Assembly: GCA_002794735.1 (NCBI GenBank)
Contig: NBAZ01000003.1
Location: 1,054,001 to 1,118,000, forward strand
DNA length: 64,000 bases
Direction of reading: 5' to 3'
DNA from: Pyrrhoderma lamaoense
Lineage: Eukaryota; Basidiomycota; Agaricomycetes; Hymenochaetales; Hymenochaetaceae
In this document: positions 11,558 to 25,224 of the stretch, in pieces
Position numbering within the stretch: the stretch's first letter is position 1
How the letters are laid out: each line of letters opens with the position of its first letter
Notes under the pieces: model-generated
Seen by the model: only the letters and a program-made list of their open reading frames with translations
The model's database searches: none
What the model was told of the DNA's origin: nothing
Program-made: the position numbers and the translations under genes

Positions 11558-13346
11558 ATGAGGAAAATCTACAGACTGTCTGCTCTCATCGCCTTTGCTT
11601 TGTTCTCTTTTTTCTGTCTTTTAAAACTAACTAATTTTCTAGTTCCAAGCAATGCCACCGTAAACAGGTTCCAGCTTATTAAGCCGCCGGCTGCCATTAG
11701 TACCAATAACGATAATCCAAGAATATTCGCCATGACACAAAAATTACCCTGACTGCGGTATGGACTATCCGAGGTGCTACGCCCGTTTATTTGCCTCATT
11801 TTTTCAGATCAGTTGAGGCCAATCCTCAAATCGATCTCTTGTTCATTCAAATCGATCCCATTGGGAATGGTTGCCCTTCCTTCTCGCGTGCTTCGAATAT
11901 TCAGGTATCTATATTCAATTTTTTTGTATTCATTTGTATTCAATGGTAAGATAATCTGATTGGCTTATTCTTTAATTATACAGGAAGTTTGTTTGACTCC
12001 AGACGAATGTAATTGATATTGTTCAATAACAATCTATCTGCCACACTAACTTCTGGTCCTAGATTATAAGCTCCACGTCGATTTTCTCTGCAAGAGATGG
12101 CTATGTACGAATGAGGAAAAATCTATCGTTTTTGAACATATGAAGAAAGTGGGAAAATACGATTATGTAGGTACCTTAAATCTATCTAGATATAACACGG
12201 ATAACCATTTTAGAATAACTCCTTCTTCCGTATACTGAGAGGTGGTGTATTTGCGGGTTTTATGGATCCATCAACAACAATTTGGGTATGGACAAAATAT
12301 CAACTTCTTAATTACAGTACTTTAATCAATGGAACCGAAGGGCTGGTGCGACGTTGATGAAGTTTGGGGAAAGTATGCTCTTTCCAGTGTGACTTGAATT
12401 CGTCTCTAAGGTCAATACAGCTTTACTAGAACTTTTCCTTGGGATATTGCAGATGACTATGATATACTTGCGGTCTCGGGCCAGCCAGAGTTTTTTCATC
12501 AACGTCTTTTATTTCTTCGGTATGCAATTTCCTCAAATTTATGTTGAAAATTGAGATACAATAAATGGCTTAGAGGACACATGTCGTTCTTCCGGCGCTC
12601 TCCAGAGGTCCTAGAGAAGCTCCACTCTTTTCCAAAGTTTACCTCTCTCATATCATATCTAACCCTCCCACGTACATTGGTAGACGCAGAAGAGTCGGAA
12701 TTCAGTCATTATGTTTTCTCCGAAGAGGAATCTCTCACTTTCGTCACATTCGAAGGGCTTGTCAATAGTTGGGATACTATCCTTACATCTTCTCGTGGTA
12801 CTTTCTACAGCCCACTGAGGAAAGAAAATATAACTCCAGAACAGAGAGGGCGACTCGCATCGCTTGCTCGTCCTTCTTCCAAGATACCAATCTCACCAAC
12901 TTTCACGGAGGAAGGGGACGAAGAATTAGCGGTTGTATTCAATGATGGTGTTGGATACACCGGCGGACTCTGGTTTGACCAAAAATATGCTACATATATA
13001 GAAACGGGATGGACTGAACCCGCTCGTAGAGAACAAAAAGCGTACTTTATGCGGAAGGAGAGGTTTGGACCAATTATACAGCGACTGGAACCGAGAGAGC
13101 GCTACCTCGACAAGGACAATGAAATATGGGTTGATGAATGTCTATATAAACATTGGCAGGAAGAGAAGCGCAAACGTAAGTAGTTAAATATGATACGGTC
13201 CAACACCTGATTGGTATTCTTTCTTAGCCTGGTTCAATCGAATACCGAATAGTCTAGGCCCAGGGGAGATTTTGGTACAGTACAGCGATGAGCAAATCGA
13301 TGTCTGGAATGAATTCGGAGACGTAATATCTTCAACCACAATCTAA
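11558..13346 (+). CDS. Putative Golgi glycosyltransferase-like protein (DUF6625-like), type II membrane
   Basis: Nine exons: 11558-11659, 11722-11904, 11984-12008, 12063-12166, 12214-12285, 12341-12372, 12421-12519, 12574-13175 and 13228-13346. All phases close to give 445 residues. The N-terminus has a short basic start and a hydrophobic anchor (LSALIAFALFSFFCLL), typical of type II Golgi enzymes. The core has VWTIRGATPVYLPHFFRSV, WGWCDVDEVWGNF and a GHMSFFRRSPE segment. These resemble DUF6625 proteins of polysaccharide loci, where a CD(I/V)D motif sits like the DXD metal site of GT-A enzymes. The first intron (62 nt) ends in AAG and is needed to join the anchor to the core. Exons 3 (25 nt) and 6 (32 nt) are tiny. 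The family call is from memory and substrate is unknown; a role in glycan synthesis is inferred. Confidence 0.72.
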
Positions 13347-16300
13347 CTCACCGGTCTCTACCCATCAGTTATAATTTCACATGGAACCAGTTAATTGATT
13401 TCGCCTTCTTCAATTCGCATAAACTCACTCACTGTGGTTTTTGCTCTACCAAATATGGATTCAGAAACTCTTTATGTGGTGTCAAATAAATGATGTATTT
13501 ATAGCGTCCTGTGGAATAGTAATTACAAAGGTTCACACGTAGACGGGTGTTCGGATACAAGCTTCCCAAAAACTCGGAAAGAAGCAAAGTAAGTTGATGT
13601 TGAGCACTGTACTTCGCTCTAGGGATGATTCCTTACTACTCTGTGTTTAGTTCACTCTCGGAAGGAGCTAAGGTCATACTGAGGGACGACCCGTTAGTGG
13701 TGCATATGTAATATGAAATTCCTTAGTATAGATTCGTTGATTGATATGATTTTTTTACTATTTTATAAGCCGTGTCCCTTACACGTTTTCCGAGGGCAAC
13801 ATCAATGTTCGAGCGCAACGATCAACCAAATCCATTCGTATTCCCATAATCTTGAAAAAGCAGATCTACCCATTATACAACTGATATCTCGTGTATATGT
13901 GAGCGGCTACTTTTAATTTGAGACTAACCCTACTCGTTACACTTAGGGGTGGCTATATTCCTGATTTCACCCTTTAAGGGTCTTGAAAAAAATGAAAAAA
14001 ATGACATTTGAAATGTCGATTCTTTGTGGTAAAAGGACACCTTTTGGATATTGAATATCAATATTCTTCTCTTTTACTACGTGTGGATGAACTGTTTCTA
14101 GTTTCACAACTTGAATAGGGTCCTTAATTTTATGCTCCGAGACCTCTTCATTCTTAAATCTGGGGTAAATCGACTACCCGAAAGACATGCTTGAACCGTG
14201 TTTTTATTTACAAGATTTTGACTTTCATTAGAGTTTAGCTCTCGTTTACGGAGAGGGGAGCCAAGATATGACCATACATTATAGCATACCACTTGGTTCT
14301 GTTTGTTTCATAATTTTATACGTCAAACTACGTAACATCACATACAATAAAGAAACGATGCAATGTATGACATATAACTTGCATCATAGCATGTTAACTT
14401 CCCAACTCAATCTCTACGACTATCGGCTTAGGCGATAAATTCACTTCAACAAAAATCGGGTAAAAACGATTGAGGTCAATACATGATCTAATCATAATGA
14501 CAAGAGCATAAATTTCTGGAGCAATAGTTGTACCGTCCCTGAAGATTCGAGGAAAATGACTTGCTTCTTAGCGTCTGTCTTTTGCTTCCGCATTAGCCAT
14601 TTACTAGATTTGGTCCCTTGCCACGTCAACTTCTGCTTCGATCATTCTACTTTAGGACGAGGTTTAGTCACTTAACCCCTTCAGTCTTATACATTCCGTT
14701 CTTCTACCAGATAGTCGGTATCACTGTGTGCTGAGAGAAGTAGTGAGGGTAGAGAATGGGATCAATTGGAGGAAGTACGTTCAAAGTCTTGTAGTCAGTA
14801 ACTTTTTGTTCGGACCGGGTTAGTCGTTGGGAAATTCGGACAAACTTTTTGTTATTCTATATTAATTTTCTTACCAGGTCATGCTGATTTGAAATACTAC
14901 AATCCACGTCTACTCTGATTTCAACCGAAATGCAGAACATTGTCCCAAATTGGGGAGAGTTCACATGTTTGGTTTGAAAAGGGACGAGCTCCGTCCCGCT
15001 ACTGACTTCGGATGATCGAAACGGGATCCCGGGTCAGCTGGATACATAGCGCGTACTAGTCCTGGAATTGCTGTGGCTTTTCTTGTTCATGACCATGAGT
15101 TGCTGTCCGGCGTTTCTGTATACGGATATATCAAGCTTCCAATGCATAAAGATAGGCACTCTACATATACCCACTTGATACGTACTTGAACAGTATCCGC
15201 GACATCGAATATATGCGCCACAGCCCACCAAGGCAAGGTGTATTTCCGTTGTGAATTCCACTGCTTTACTCCACTACACACCCCTAATTTTTCTTTCTCG
15301 AGAGCTTTTTGCCATTTCTCCACCTTCTCCACTGATACTCAGTGACACTGGTACCTATCTGTACATAAATATGCTTCCTAAAGCTCATCAAATCTAAAGC
15401 GCGTCTCCAATTGTCTGATAACCGCTAGAACTCAAAAAAAGGGAAGATTTAAGAGATTTATCATGGTGGCTTTTGCGATTACGTACTATATCACAAGTTT
15501 TGCGACACCTTTTTCATTTGTCGTGATATTGTACAATAACGTTTCGTTTTATTTATGTTAGCTAAGATAATAGATTTTATTTATATTGATATATTATTAG
15601 TTATATTTTTTTCATTAATTCATGCTGTCGCTTTTGTGAGTATAGTAAGTCTATAACAAGTCTCGAACTTCTTGTGCGTGTGTAACTTCTCAACGTTGTT
15701 TGGTAGCTCTTCTTGAATTCCAAGTTGTTTGCGGAGAATGAAATAGATGGTTCGATGGCTTATCTTTTTATGAGGATTACTTCTGACTTCTCATCACCCT
15801 TACTCTAAGCTTGAGTCGTCCGATGCATTTCCGAACCCGAGGGCAAAGAACTAGTCTAGCGCTGAGTTTCAAGTCCATTTCAATCCTTACTTAAGTATAA
15901 TAACACAGGCTGGAAATAAAGGGGGTGAGGATAAAGTCGGTGTGAGTTTGATATTCTCGATTAAACTCGGACCCGATCGGGTAGCAAATAATGGATAACA
16001 TCGCTATGTTGAAACTATGGGGAACAAAATACTCTTCTTTGTCAACCGGCTGACCTGATCTGAGCCTGCGGTCAAGAACATCAAGAAACTATCAAATGTT
16101 TTGCATGTATCTGAATATCAAATCCAGGATAAGAATGAACCAACCACTGACGTCCGTTGTCGTCGATTTATCTGAGTACTTTAAACGAGGCATATCACGG
16201 GACTCATCAGCTGTCATTATACAGATTTCAAAAGCGCAACCTCGAAGTTCCAGAACCATATCGAACTCCTTGGCTTTTCTTTCTTCTTTACGTCTGTACT

Positions 16301-19300
16301 ATCTGTTGACAATTCATCGAGGTCATGTACATGTATAACCAGAGTATACCCCAGCGTTTTTCACGCTAGGCCCCACTTGCAGTGCTTCGCGATTCATGAT
16401 ATGCTCACATGAAATATGTCTTCACTCCTTCTCCACAACTTCCAGACCTCCGATTTATGGCCCATTCCAAACCATGGATGAGCTTCCTTTACAGCAGATC
16501 TCCCTCGCAGATTCCATATCTCGAAGTAAGAAGTTGATGGGTTGATAGTTTCTGTGTATATGCGCATACTATTCTTAATATGTATGGCACAGGGATCCTT
16601 CCTCAACACACCACTATTGTATTGAGATTGTGTGTCCATGTATGCGCTATCCCACCCCTCCTTTTGTCTATATTTCCTCTATGAGTGATGTGACGAGAGC
16701 ATTTTGCCTTTCGTCCGTCTGATCCATCAATTCACCTGGTGGACAGATGAATTAAATCGGATAGGAAATATAATGTGTAGGGGAAAGCGAAGTATAACAT
16801 GAGTCTTTTCTCAAGGTCCGTTCGTTCGACCGTTTGATTACTGGAAGAGGAGAGCAAATGGCATGCAAAACTTTGGGTGGTCACGCCACCTGCGGATAGC
16901 AGTGAAAAACAATTACAAATAAAGCCTTACTGACTCGACCTAGTTCACTGGCTCGCGGCTTCGAAAAACGAAATTATGTACAATTCAAGTCAAGTGCACA
17001 CGGAGTTTTAATCCGATTGTGAAAATTGTGTGGGGGGGGAGGGGATGTGGGATGTGTGGGGAAGAGATGAGAGGGAAGGGGAAGATCAAATTGGGTTCTC
17101 ATGTACTCCCCCATCCTTCAGAATTTTCAAACAAGAACAGAAACAGAACTGTCTTTCTTTCTTTCTTTCTTTCTTCTTACCCCGGATCCTCGGAATCTCA
17201 AGAGGATGTATGTTATTAAAGAAGACAATCATTAGTTTCGTGATCAAGTCAATCAGATAGATAGAATGGATCAGTATCATAAGATAGATAGATAGATAAA
17301 CAGTGGAAGAACAGGTGGATAGTTAGATAGAACTTGGAGAAAGAAAATTAAGAAAAGAAATTAGGAACGGTTTAAACCGAGAGAGGGGAGAAGCTAGGAG
17401 CCAGGTCGTGTGGGCGTTGTTTTCTTTGTGTGAAATCTCACCTTTTGAGAAGGTTACGGATCTTAGTATCCGAGCTACCCGGACCCTTTTTTTTTATCAT
17501 CTTTCTTGTCCGTCCCCTACTTTGTACTTGTGCCACTTGACTATAGAGTCTTTTGATATTTACGTATGTGTACACATGTATGTGTCTGTTATAGCGTAAC
17601 CCGGTGGGACCGGCTAGAGATAAATGGATGGGGCGTTCAGGACCAAGGAAAGTGAGTTGTGGATCACAAGGGAAGGAGGATTGTTAAAGTGGAAATACAC
17701 AATCCACGGGAAGGATGATTCGGATGTGACGGAGGGATGGGCGGAAGGAAAGGATAATCTCCCCCCCATTCCCCTCATCCTTACCACTTTTACATCTTCA
17801 TTTTATTTTAGTAGTTTAGTATACCGATACCGAGTCCGAGTCCGAATCCGATGCCCTAGTACTGCGGGTTCCAGCAACCCTGTTGGATCGGAAGGTCGGT
17901 GATTTACGTGGGTTATGTGAATGGACGAGTGGAATCTATGGATGGGGGTTGAAAAAAAAAGTTAACTTTAATGAAATTAAATACACCCCTCTATCTAAAA
18001 ATCTAAGGAAGGGATCTAAGACCGATACTTTAGGTTAGTTTTATATGTAAGTACCGAAAACAAAATCGTACTTATTAGTTGTGTGTTTTTGTTTATGTGT
18101 GTTACGAGAGATCTAGCGGCGAGTTCATGTGTCTATTCACTATTTTTTTACATAGTCATGAAAGTTACGCGGAATGAACTTTATATCTGAATGTACTGCC
18201 ACCCCCTCCTCCTCCTATCAAGGTTATCACATTAGAACATCGAGTTATTTAATCATTATAGTTATCATTATTTTTGTGAAATGAATAGGGAATCGTATGC
18301 GACTATTTATTTTTAAGTAGTGTTATAAAAAACAGAGAGACCCTGTTGGTTCGTGCGTGGAGGAACGGGTTTAAGAGCCGGGAGGGGGAAGTCGTACGGA
18401 ATGGATGGAAGTCATGAGCTCAAAGCTCGTGGGTTTAATAATGACACTACTTACTAACTTCAGGCTAATAAAAAGGGAGTGTCTGGGGAACTATTTACTC
18501 CTCGTCACGCCCCTCCCCAGGCTTACACACACGCTCATACAAACGACGTTTATAATACACAATGACTGGGGCACAAGATCAGCTTCAGTTACGAAGGGAA
18601 AAAATAGTGACAGTTAATATTCTATAAATCTCTTTACCTAATATGTCTGCATATCTAATGTAATCTCTAAATTCATACATGTAACATTGGATATGAGACT
18701 GAGTTGGTAGAAATAATCAGGCGAATTCCTAATCCATCCAATCTTCCTTTTATGGGTAGGTAACCTATTTACAAGAATGAAAACTTTGAGGTACGTATTA
18801 CAGATCCATATCTAGCATAAATGCATTATACATCACAATGCGTATGCTTGTGATAAAAAAAACGTTGCTGAAGATAGACGATACAAGAAATAAGTCCGAA
18901 GATACATGTAGATATGGGACGTATATGAATGTGTGCGTAACACCGCAAACTGCACACACCTATACTTATCACAGAATTGAAGTTATCCACAGGGGGTGCA
19001 CGTCTTTTAACTTTCGTTCTTGCCCCCGCAAGACCGTGACATAGGGGAAAAGAGTTGAACTCGGATGATAAATGCTCCTTCTTACTCCCCTTGATTGAAT
19101 TGTTGATGCTTATGAATAATCAAGACTTACACATAACTTCTCAATTTTTGGGGTTCATAATTCGTTGATTATGCTATATTGAACCCTTGCCGGAGTCTTA
19201 TTATGTACCGCGGCTTAAATGTGTCCCTCCCCTCCGTTTCTGGAAGTACCTCAGTTTGAATTCCTAGGCCTTATAATCTTAAACCTTACAAGTAGAATGT

Positions 19301-22300
19301 AGTACTCTGCATGTTTTGAAGTTTCCAACGACGTAAATCAATCACTAAATACAATTTAAATTTAGATTTCGTTAGTATCATAATTAGTCTAGCTCTAAGG
19401 ACCTAGATCATTCTCTTTTTTGTTCTTGTCTATCATTTCTATATTCTGCTTTTTCCAAATTCTACTTTATATCTTTCAAGTAGTGATGTAAGTGGTAGTA
19501 GTTAATTAATGGGTCGATTACATGTATCTCATAATCACCTAATAAAGAATGGGCTAAAGGGTTGTGGTGTAGGTTCGTAGATTATGTACGTTGTTTACTA
19601 GTATCATTACGACTACTAGAACCACAAATACAGCCGGTATAAGCACAATCTTTGATGCAAGTCTACCACCATATGCACTTTCGGTCCGAGGTAATAGTGA
19701 TGGTCAGAATATCCAAACCACAGCGATGACACAACAAAAACGAATATGCCCCTAATTCGGCTAATTGCAACTACTTTATCATGTTAAATATTTACTTACA
19801 CTGACTCACTATTGTAATCAGGGGAGGTAAAAGGAATTGTTAAAAAAACTAATAATGATAATATAATAATAATAGGAAAACTATCATTCGCTTTTCTCTT
19901 GTTAGCGCTACATAAAACAAGGTTTTTACATCACAGAAGAATGCGTGGGCGATGGATGGTCCAACCCCCCATTCTTTATCATCAAGCATTCAGAGAGAGC
20001 TCAGTAGCTCTAGAACTCGTGAACTCGGATGAAGCCGAAATCTCAGGTCTCGTGCATATAATACATACATACATACATAGGGCTGGTACATACAATTTTT
20101 ATCTTCGTATTAATTAGGATAATAATTATCCGGAGTACCCTGATTAGTTAACTCGTTCTAGAAGACCTGTATACAATGGCTCTAGTGGTTCTAGTGTTGG
20201 TAGGAAGTAATTGAGAGAGAGGGTGATGCACAGCACAGAGTCGGAAAGTCGGTTGTATCTCACACAATGTCTATCTATAACTTCAAGACATTGTTAATGC
20301 TAAAGAGGGGTGTCGGGATTCAATTCTTTATCATTTTTAGTTGCTTAGAATTTGCCGTTGACAACCATTAAGACCATTATACTATCATTCCATTATAAAT
20401 TGCTTTTGAATCAAACGAACATCCTATACACTATTAATTGAGATAGGCACATGGACGAAGCTGAACGTATATAGATAGACACCCTTCTTTTCTTCTTAAG
20501 CTCTCAGCCTGATCTTCTGTTCTATTCAACCGACCAAATCAAGTAGGAGAGGTTCTCAGAAAGAAAAAGAGGTTCAAAAGATTGAATTTCATAGTTTTCA
20601 TTCATGTCTGTGTCCTCCCATTCATTCTGATTCTGTGCAACACTCTCGTTACTATTATATACTTTGAATATAACAATGTATTGCCTCTTCACCACTTCCT
20701 GAAAAAATCTAAACCAATATAAATAAACGTTGAAAAAATCTAGAAATCCGTTGCTAATTCTCCTTAAGGTAAACAATATGTCATAGACGGTGACTTCTCT
20801 GAACGAAAAGAGGGTAATAAGACCCACACGGAACTTCCTTCGTTATCCGCCTGTCCGTAAAACACGTTTAAGGATTGATTTCTCCTCTCCCCAACCAGTG
20901 GTTTTCCAGGCTGAAAGCCGGTCTTCCGAGTTCGTATGACCTAGTTGGAAGGATACTATGATCCAATCGTGCTCGTCGACGGCTCTTATATACCCAAAAC
21001 CCATTGTATCATTACACCGTTACATCATTATATCATCATAGTCACTGTATCGGCGATAGCAAAAAAAAATTCTTATAAGGGCGATCAGAGGTATAGTATA
21101 GAAAAACGAGCGTTCTTTCTAATCTACTAGAAGGAGAGAATCCAGAAGAAAAGAAAACTGTTCTCGCGTTTCATGAGTGGACGGATGAGACGAGAGAGAC
21201 ACAGAGAGAGAGAAAGAATGTGTGATCTTGAACGTGACATCATCGATGACGCCCATTACCTTGTCATGCGTACGGAGCACGCGACCATAGCATCCATATA
21301 AGGGACGGGTCGAGGAAATGATCAGTAACAAGGAACATGCGTAAACTTGGCCACGGGTCGCGAGTTTCCTGGAAGTAAAAAAAAATAATGAAATTAAGAG
21401 GAAGCAGATAAGTAATACATAATGACTTTGGTTTGGCTTTGGAAATTGTGTCATGTTTGTAGCGAATCGCACATACAATGATACAAGTAATACATCGGGC
21501 TTACAAGTTTCGGACATGTGCTGTATATGATCACGCCCACCCTACGTCTTTGTAGCTGTGAATATTATTTTATATTTATATACGATAATAATTATAACTT
21601 ACGGATTACCACTTTAAAAAAACTCGAAAGGAGATATGATCTCCGAAAGAAAGGAGGTCTCGCCTAGGGATTTTGTTTGTCCATCGAAGCTTGTTGCGGC
21701 CATCCCCGCCAACCCCCGCCTAGAAGTACGGAGACAAGAAAATAAAAATAGAAACCACAAAACGTCAACTGGAGTGGGAGCGTGTTTGGGCGTCCCTATT
21801 TATCACTGTTATGTTCCTAGGCCTAAGGACAGGTCTAGAACTGAATGCCCATAACGGACCCCACCACACAAGAGAGATTTACATGTCGTGTGATCTCTTG
21901 GTGTTTTGTATTGAGATCGTTTATTTGTCCATTGTTTGTCTCTGTCCAAAGATCTGTGCAGGACCGCAGCTTTCCCTTTTGACAAAGTGTGCCGAGTAAA
22001 TTATTCATCCGAAAGAATCCGGGTGTTTGCCGGTTGCGGTTGCGGTTATGAGCGTGAGCGTGATACTGAAAGAAAAGGGAGGGAATATAATGACTTGCAA
22101 CACAGCAAATCAACGAGAGCAAATCCGAACACAAACAAAGGGATAAATAGATTAATAGGAAAATACAAGCTTGTAGAGGCGGTGTAACTATGTGTTGTGT
22201 GGTAGCAATTGCGTAGATCAATAATCAATCATGAGTAATACAAAAGCTGTGATACGTGGCAGTTTTTATTCGTTAGCAAGGAAACAATCGAATAAAATCA

Positions 22301-23470
22301 GCACACAAAATTATATGATTTCTCTTATTCTCATTAGCTGCTGATTTGACTGGTGGACGGGAGAAATATCATTGGAACACATCGATTTGAATTAGAAGTG
22401 GTTCCGGTCACCTGTGGGTTTAGGGAGTGAGTGGATAAAAGCTTAAGGATAAAAGATCGTTACTGATAATGTACTTGTATCTGTTGTTTAGCTGATATCA
22501 TTAATTAATATCAGATACGGATTGTTCTTCTCCTCTTACACATCGATGGGCCATCACAACGCTAAAAGCTGACACATTCTTTTTTACAAAAACATGTGTA
22601 TCAGTTGGGTTGACATAATGAAAAGGTAAGACACAAAGGCCGTAAGCAAAATATTTCGAGGTGGCGACGGTCTCGATGATGCCAATGATGATGCACACGA
22701 TACGGGAAATAAATAAGGAAATTTAAAAAAAGTCTAGGGCTAACCAGCCATAGGGATGAAACGGTTACCTCTTGTAGTTTAAAGTTTAACAACAGCAAAT
22801 ATCTTACAAATGGTGTGACGTGTGACTATGCATATTGTAAACGGGGGATTCGGGAAGGAGGAATAAGGTTTAAAGTGAAGCAAAAAAAAGGAGGCCAGGA
22901 ATGAGTGAGGGAAGGGCTAGAGCCGCAGGCTTAGCCGGAGGGAGGTTGGGCATAGTCTTGCCTGTGCGGGCAGATTGAAAGGAGCAAGCCGATGTTAATA
23001 AATGGGCTATGTACTGCCATTTATGGAAGTGGGGTATTGAGGTGCCATACTTAATAAACCAGAGTAGGCAAGGTGACCCGTGACGCACACAAATAATGTT
23101 GGGTTGCAATATTGATATTTGGGACCCGAGCCACCGCGCGTAACGAAATTAATATGAGCCCTCGGTGGGGAAGTTGCGGCAAGTGAAAATAAATGGGGGG
23201 TGTATTACATAATTTGCATATAAAGGGAAGAGATCGGTCGGGAAGGCGAGACTTGCAACCACCCACAGCGGAAACTGGAGCAAAGGCCAAAGGAGGATGA
23301 CGAGTGACCTATAAGAAGGAGGTCAAGAGAACGAGAACAATTGCGAAGAGCACATTATTCCAAGTCAAGAGGGACCAGAGATTAGTCGTGTTTGTACGTG
23401 AGCAGGACACCCCAGATTCTGATCGAAGAGTAAATAGCGAGCGAGTACATAAGTCTAACACGAGTTGACC
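13347..23470. other. Gene-poor 10-kb region
   Basis: I see no convincing gene over about 10 kb. Reading frames here are short (60-130 codons), often lack ATG, overlap on both strands and show no family motifs. The DNA is AT-rich with scattered simple repeats: a CTTT run near 17153-17175, GATA units near 17283-17298, and a CCGAG/CCGAA series near 17822-17850. No tRNA A/B boxes, rRNA, LTRs or transposase motifs were noticed. It probably contains the long 5' control region of the gene at 23471, and may contain non-coding transcripts or decayed repeats that cannot be recognised by eye. Confidence 0.55.
17153..17175 (+). repeat. CTTT microsatellite
   Basis: About five to six tandem CTTT units are read directly from the sequence, lying in the gene-poor region. 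Confidence 0.9.
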
Positions 23471-25224
23471 ATGGATTCTCCGTGCTCTCGGTCCGTGGGC
23501 CTCCACGAGCATAACGAACTCGTTTCTTCACGCACATTCAAAACCATCAATTCTCGAAATTCTCTTCCTCAGACTCCCAATCGCTCTCCCCATCCTACGC
23601 TCCTCACGCCCTCTTCCTCCTACTCCGACTTCACTCCTCTTCCAGCCATCCCTTCTTCTCCTTCCTCTTCCTCATATAATAACTCCATTCTTCCTCCCAC
23701 CCGAGTCAGCATCCCTCGCATCTGCCTCAAGAAGTTCGTCAAAGACCTAAAAGATCTCATCCTCCCCAAGCAGGCGTTTATTCTTCCCAATACGCGCTTC
23801 TTTAGATTTACATACATTGCCCGGTCATTCTATTTCTAATAACATGGCCTCAGCATCTATATCTCGCCCAGGTTCGCCCTCAGTTCGCAACCTCCCAATG
23901 TCACCTCCCTATCCAGAGTTGGTTCCAAGACCGCCGAGTCGCTGCGAGTCTCTTCTTCGCGATACGCTTCGTCGTGCTGATGAACAAGAAAGGTCCCTGG
24001 CCCACAGGAGCGCATCGCGCAGTCCTTCAAGATGGGGGACACCTTCTCGTAGACCTTCACAATCCAGGGCAAGGGCTACAAGACCTAGAGGCAATTCGTT
24101 CCTAAGCGTCAGTGATGGCGACAATGATGAAAACGTGTTTATGCCTAGTCGGAGGTCTAACAACGATTTAGAGGCGTATAAATTCCTGAAGCATGATCCT
24201 GCTACTCTTGCCGCGCCTCGCTCGATGCGTCCTCGGATTACATCAACTAACGGACAAATGCCCCATGTATTTGTATACGAGAATGAAGACTATCCGCGGT
24301 CTCCAACCTCTCCGTCACCTATGCCACCTGCGATGACAAGGACTCGAACTGCTCCTGTACTGCAAAATATAAAGCAGCTCCAGATGTGTGGCGAGGACTC
24401 CCACTCGACGCGTCCACCGATGGGTCCTCGATCCAGTAATGACCGTCGATCTTACCCGAATACGGTTGTCCACTCAAAGGTCAACTCGAACCAATCCTCT
24501 CCAATGCTGCGTCATAGTACCCTACCCCCTCACGAGTACGCGTTGCAGGCAAAACTTGAATCTTTCTTCAAGGAAGAAAAATCGGCACCCTCTAGGGGCC
24601 ACAAGCGGGCGCTCTCACATAACGTTAATGTATCTACTTCCCCGAGACAGTTCGACCACAGTCACTCTTCGGCATCCACTTCGCCACAGGTAAGTCAATA
24701 TACTTTCTATAATTTATTTTTAGTGGTTTAACTGATGACGTCTTGTTACCTCATAGTCTCTTGCTCCAAGCTCACTCTCAAATTCGGCGACGGATCTAGC
24801 TCGGGTGGTCTCTTCTCAACCTCCGTCACATGAAAGGGTATTCTCGTATCCCAGGGATAATTCGTCATCGAGTTTACAGGCGTATTCTAATCATTCACCT
24901 CCCGAACCTGTGAATGAACCTCTTACTCCGCCCCCTACACCGCCTTTAACTGCTTTCAATGTTCGTTCTGCTTCAGAAATATGCAAGCGGATTGATGGTT
25001 ACGTTTCGTTTGCTAATGTGGAGGGTTTGGGTGAGCCTCCTGGGATGGACATTGATGGTGATGAAAGTGAACATGAGGAAGGCAAATGGCCGAAATGGCA
25101 ATGGTTGAAGGTTTGGCCTTTTGCAAACGGTCAAAACAACGGTCAAAACACGAATGATACTAGTGAGCGGGGAAGACATACGTTAGCTGGTCGCAAGAGA
25201 TCAGGTTCTTGCGTTTCAAAGTAA
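23471..25224 (+). CDS. Ser/Pro-rich low-complexity protein, function unknown
   Basis: No known family is recognised. The first exon starts MDSPCSRSVGLHE at 23471; the body continues in a different frame (ASLDLHTLPGHSISNN... then MASASISRPGSPS) to a clear donor at 24690. After an intron at 24690-24756 the last exon runs 24757-25224. The change of frame near 23734-23773 would be met by a 40-nt GT-AG segment with exactly those limits, giving 548 residues in phase. That is shorter than other introns here, so an assembly error or a separate start at 23844 remain possible. The protein is rich in Ser, Pro and Arg, with many SP/TP sites, PLTPPPTPPL and a compact C-terminal stretch SEICKRIDGYVSFANVEGLG that looks conserved. 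This makes it a likely kinase-regulated cytosolic or nuclear protein, by inference only. A 10-kb spacer precedes it. Confidence 0.68.

Noticed and set aside
17624..17902. 92-codon frame starting with ATG on the plus strand
   Set aside because: The second half is a translation of CCGAGTCCGAG-type simple sequence and no homologue is recognised.
20522..20827. 101-codon open frame on the minus strand in the gene desert
   Set aside because: It begins with GTG, is AT-driven (Phe/Tyr/Ile/Asn), and resembles no family; treated as chance.
13347..23470. Search for tRNA, 5S rRNA, U6 and transposon signatures in the large spacers
   Set aside because: No paired A and B boxes, no U6-like core, no reverse transcriptase or transposase motifs and no long terminal repeats were found by eye; absence is not proof.
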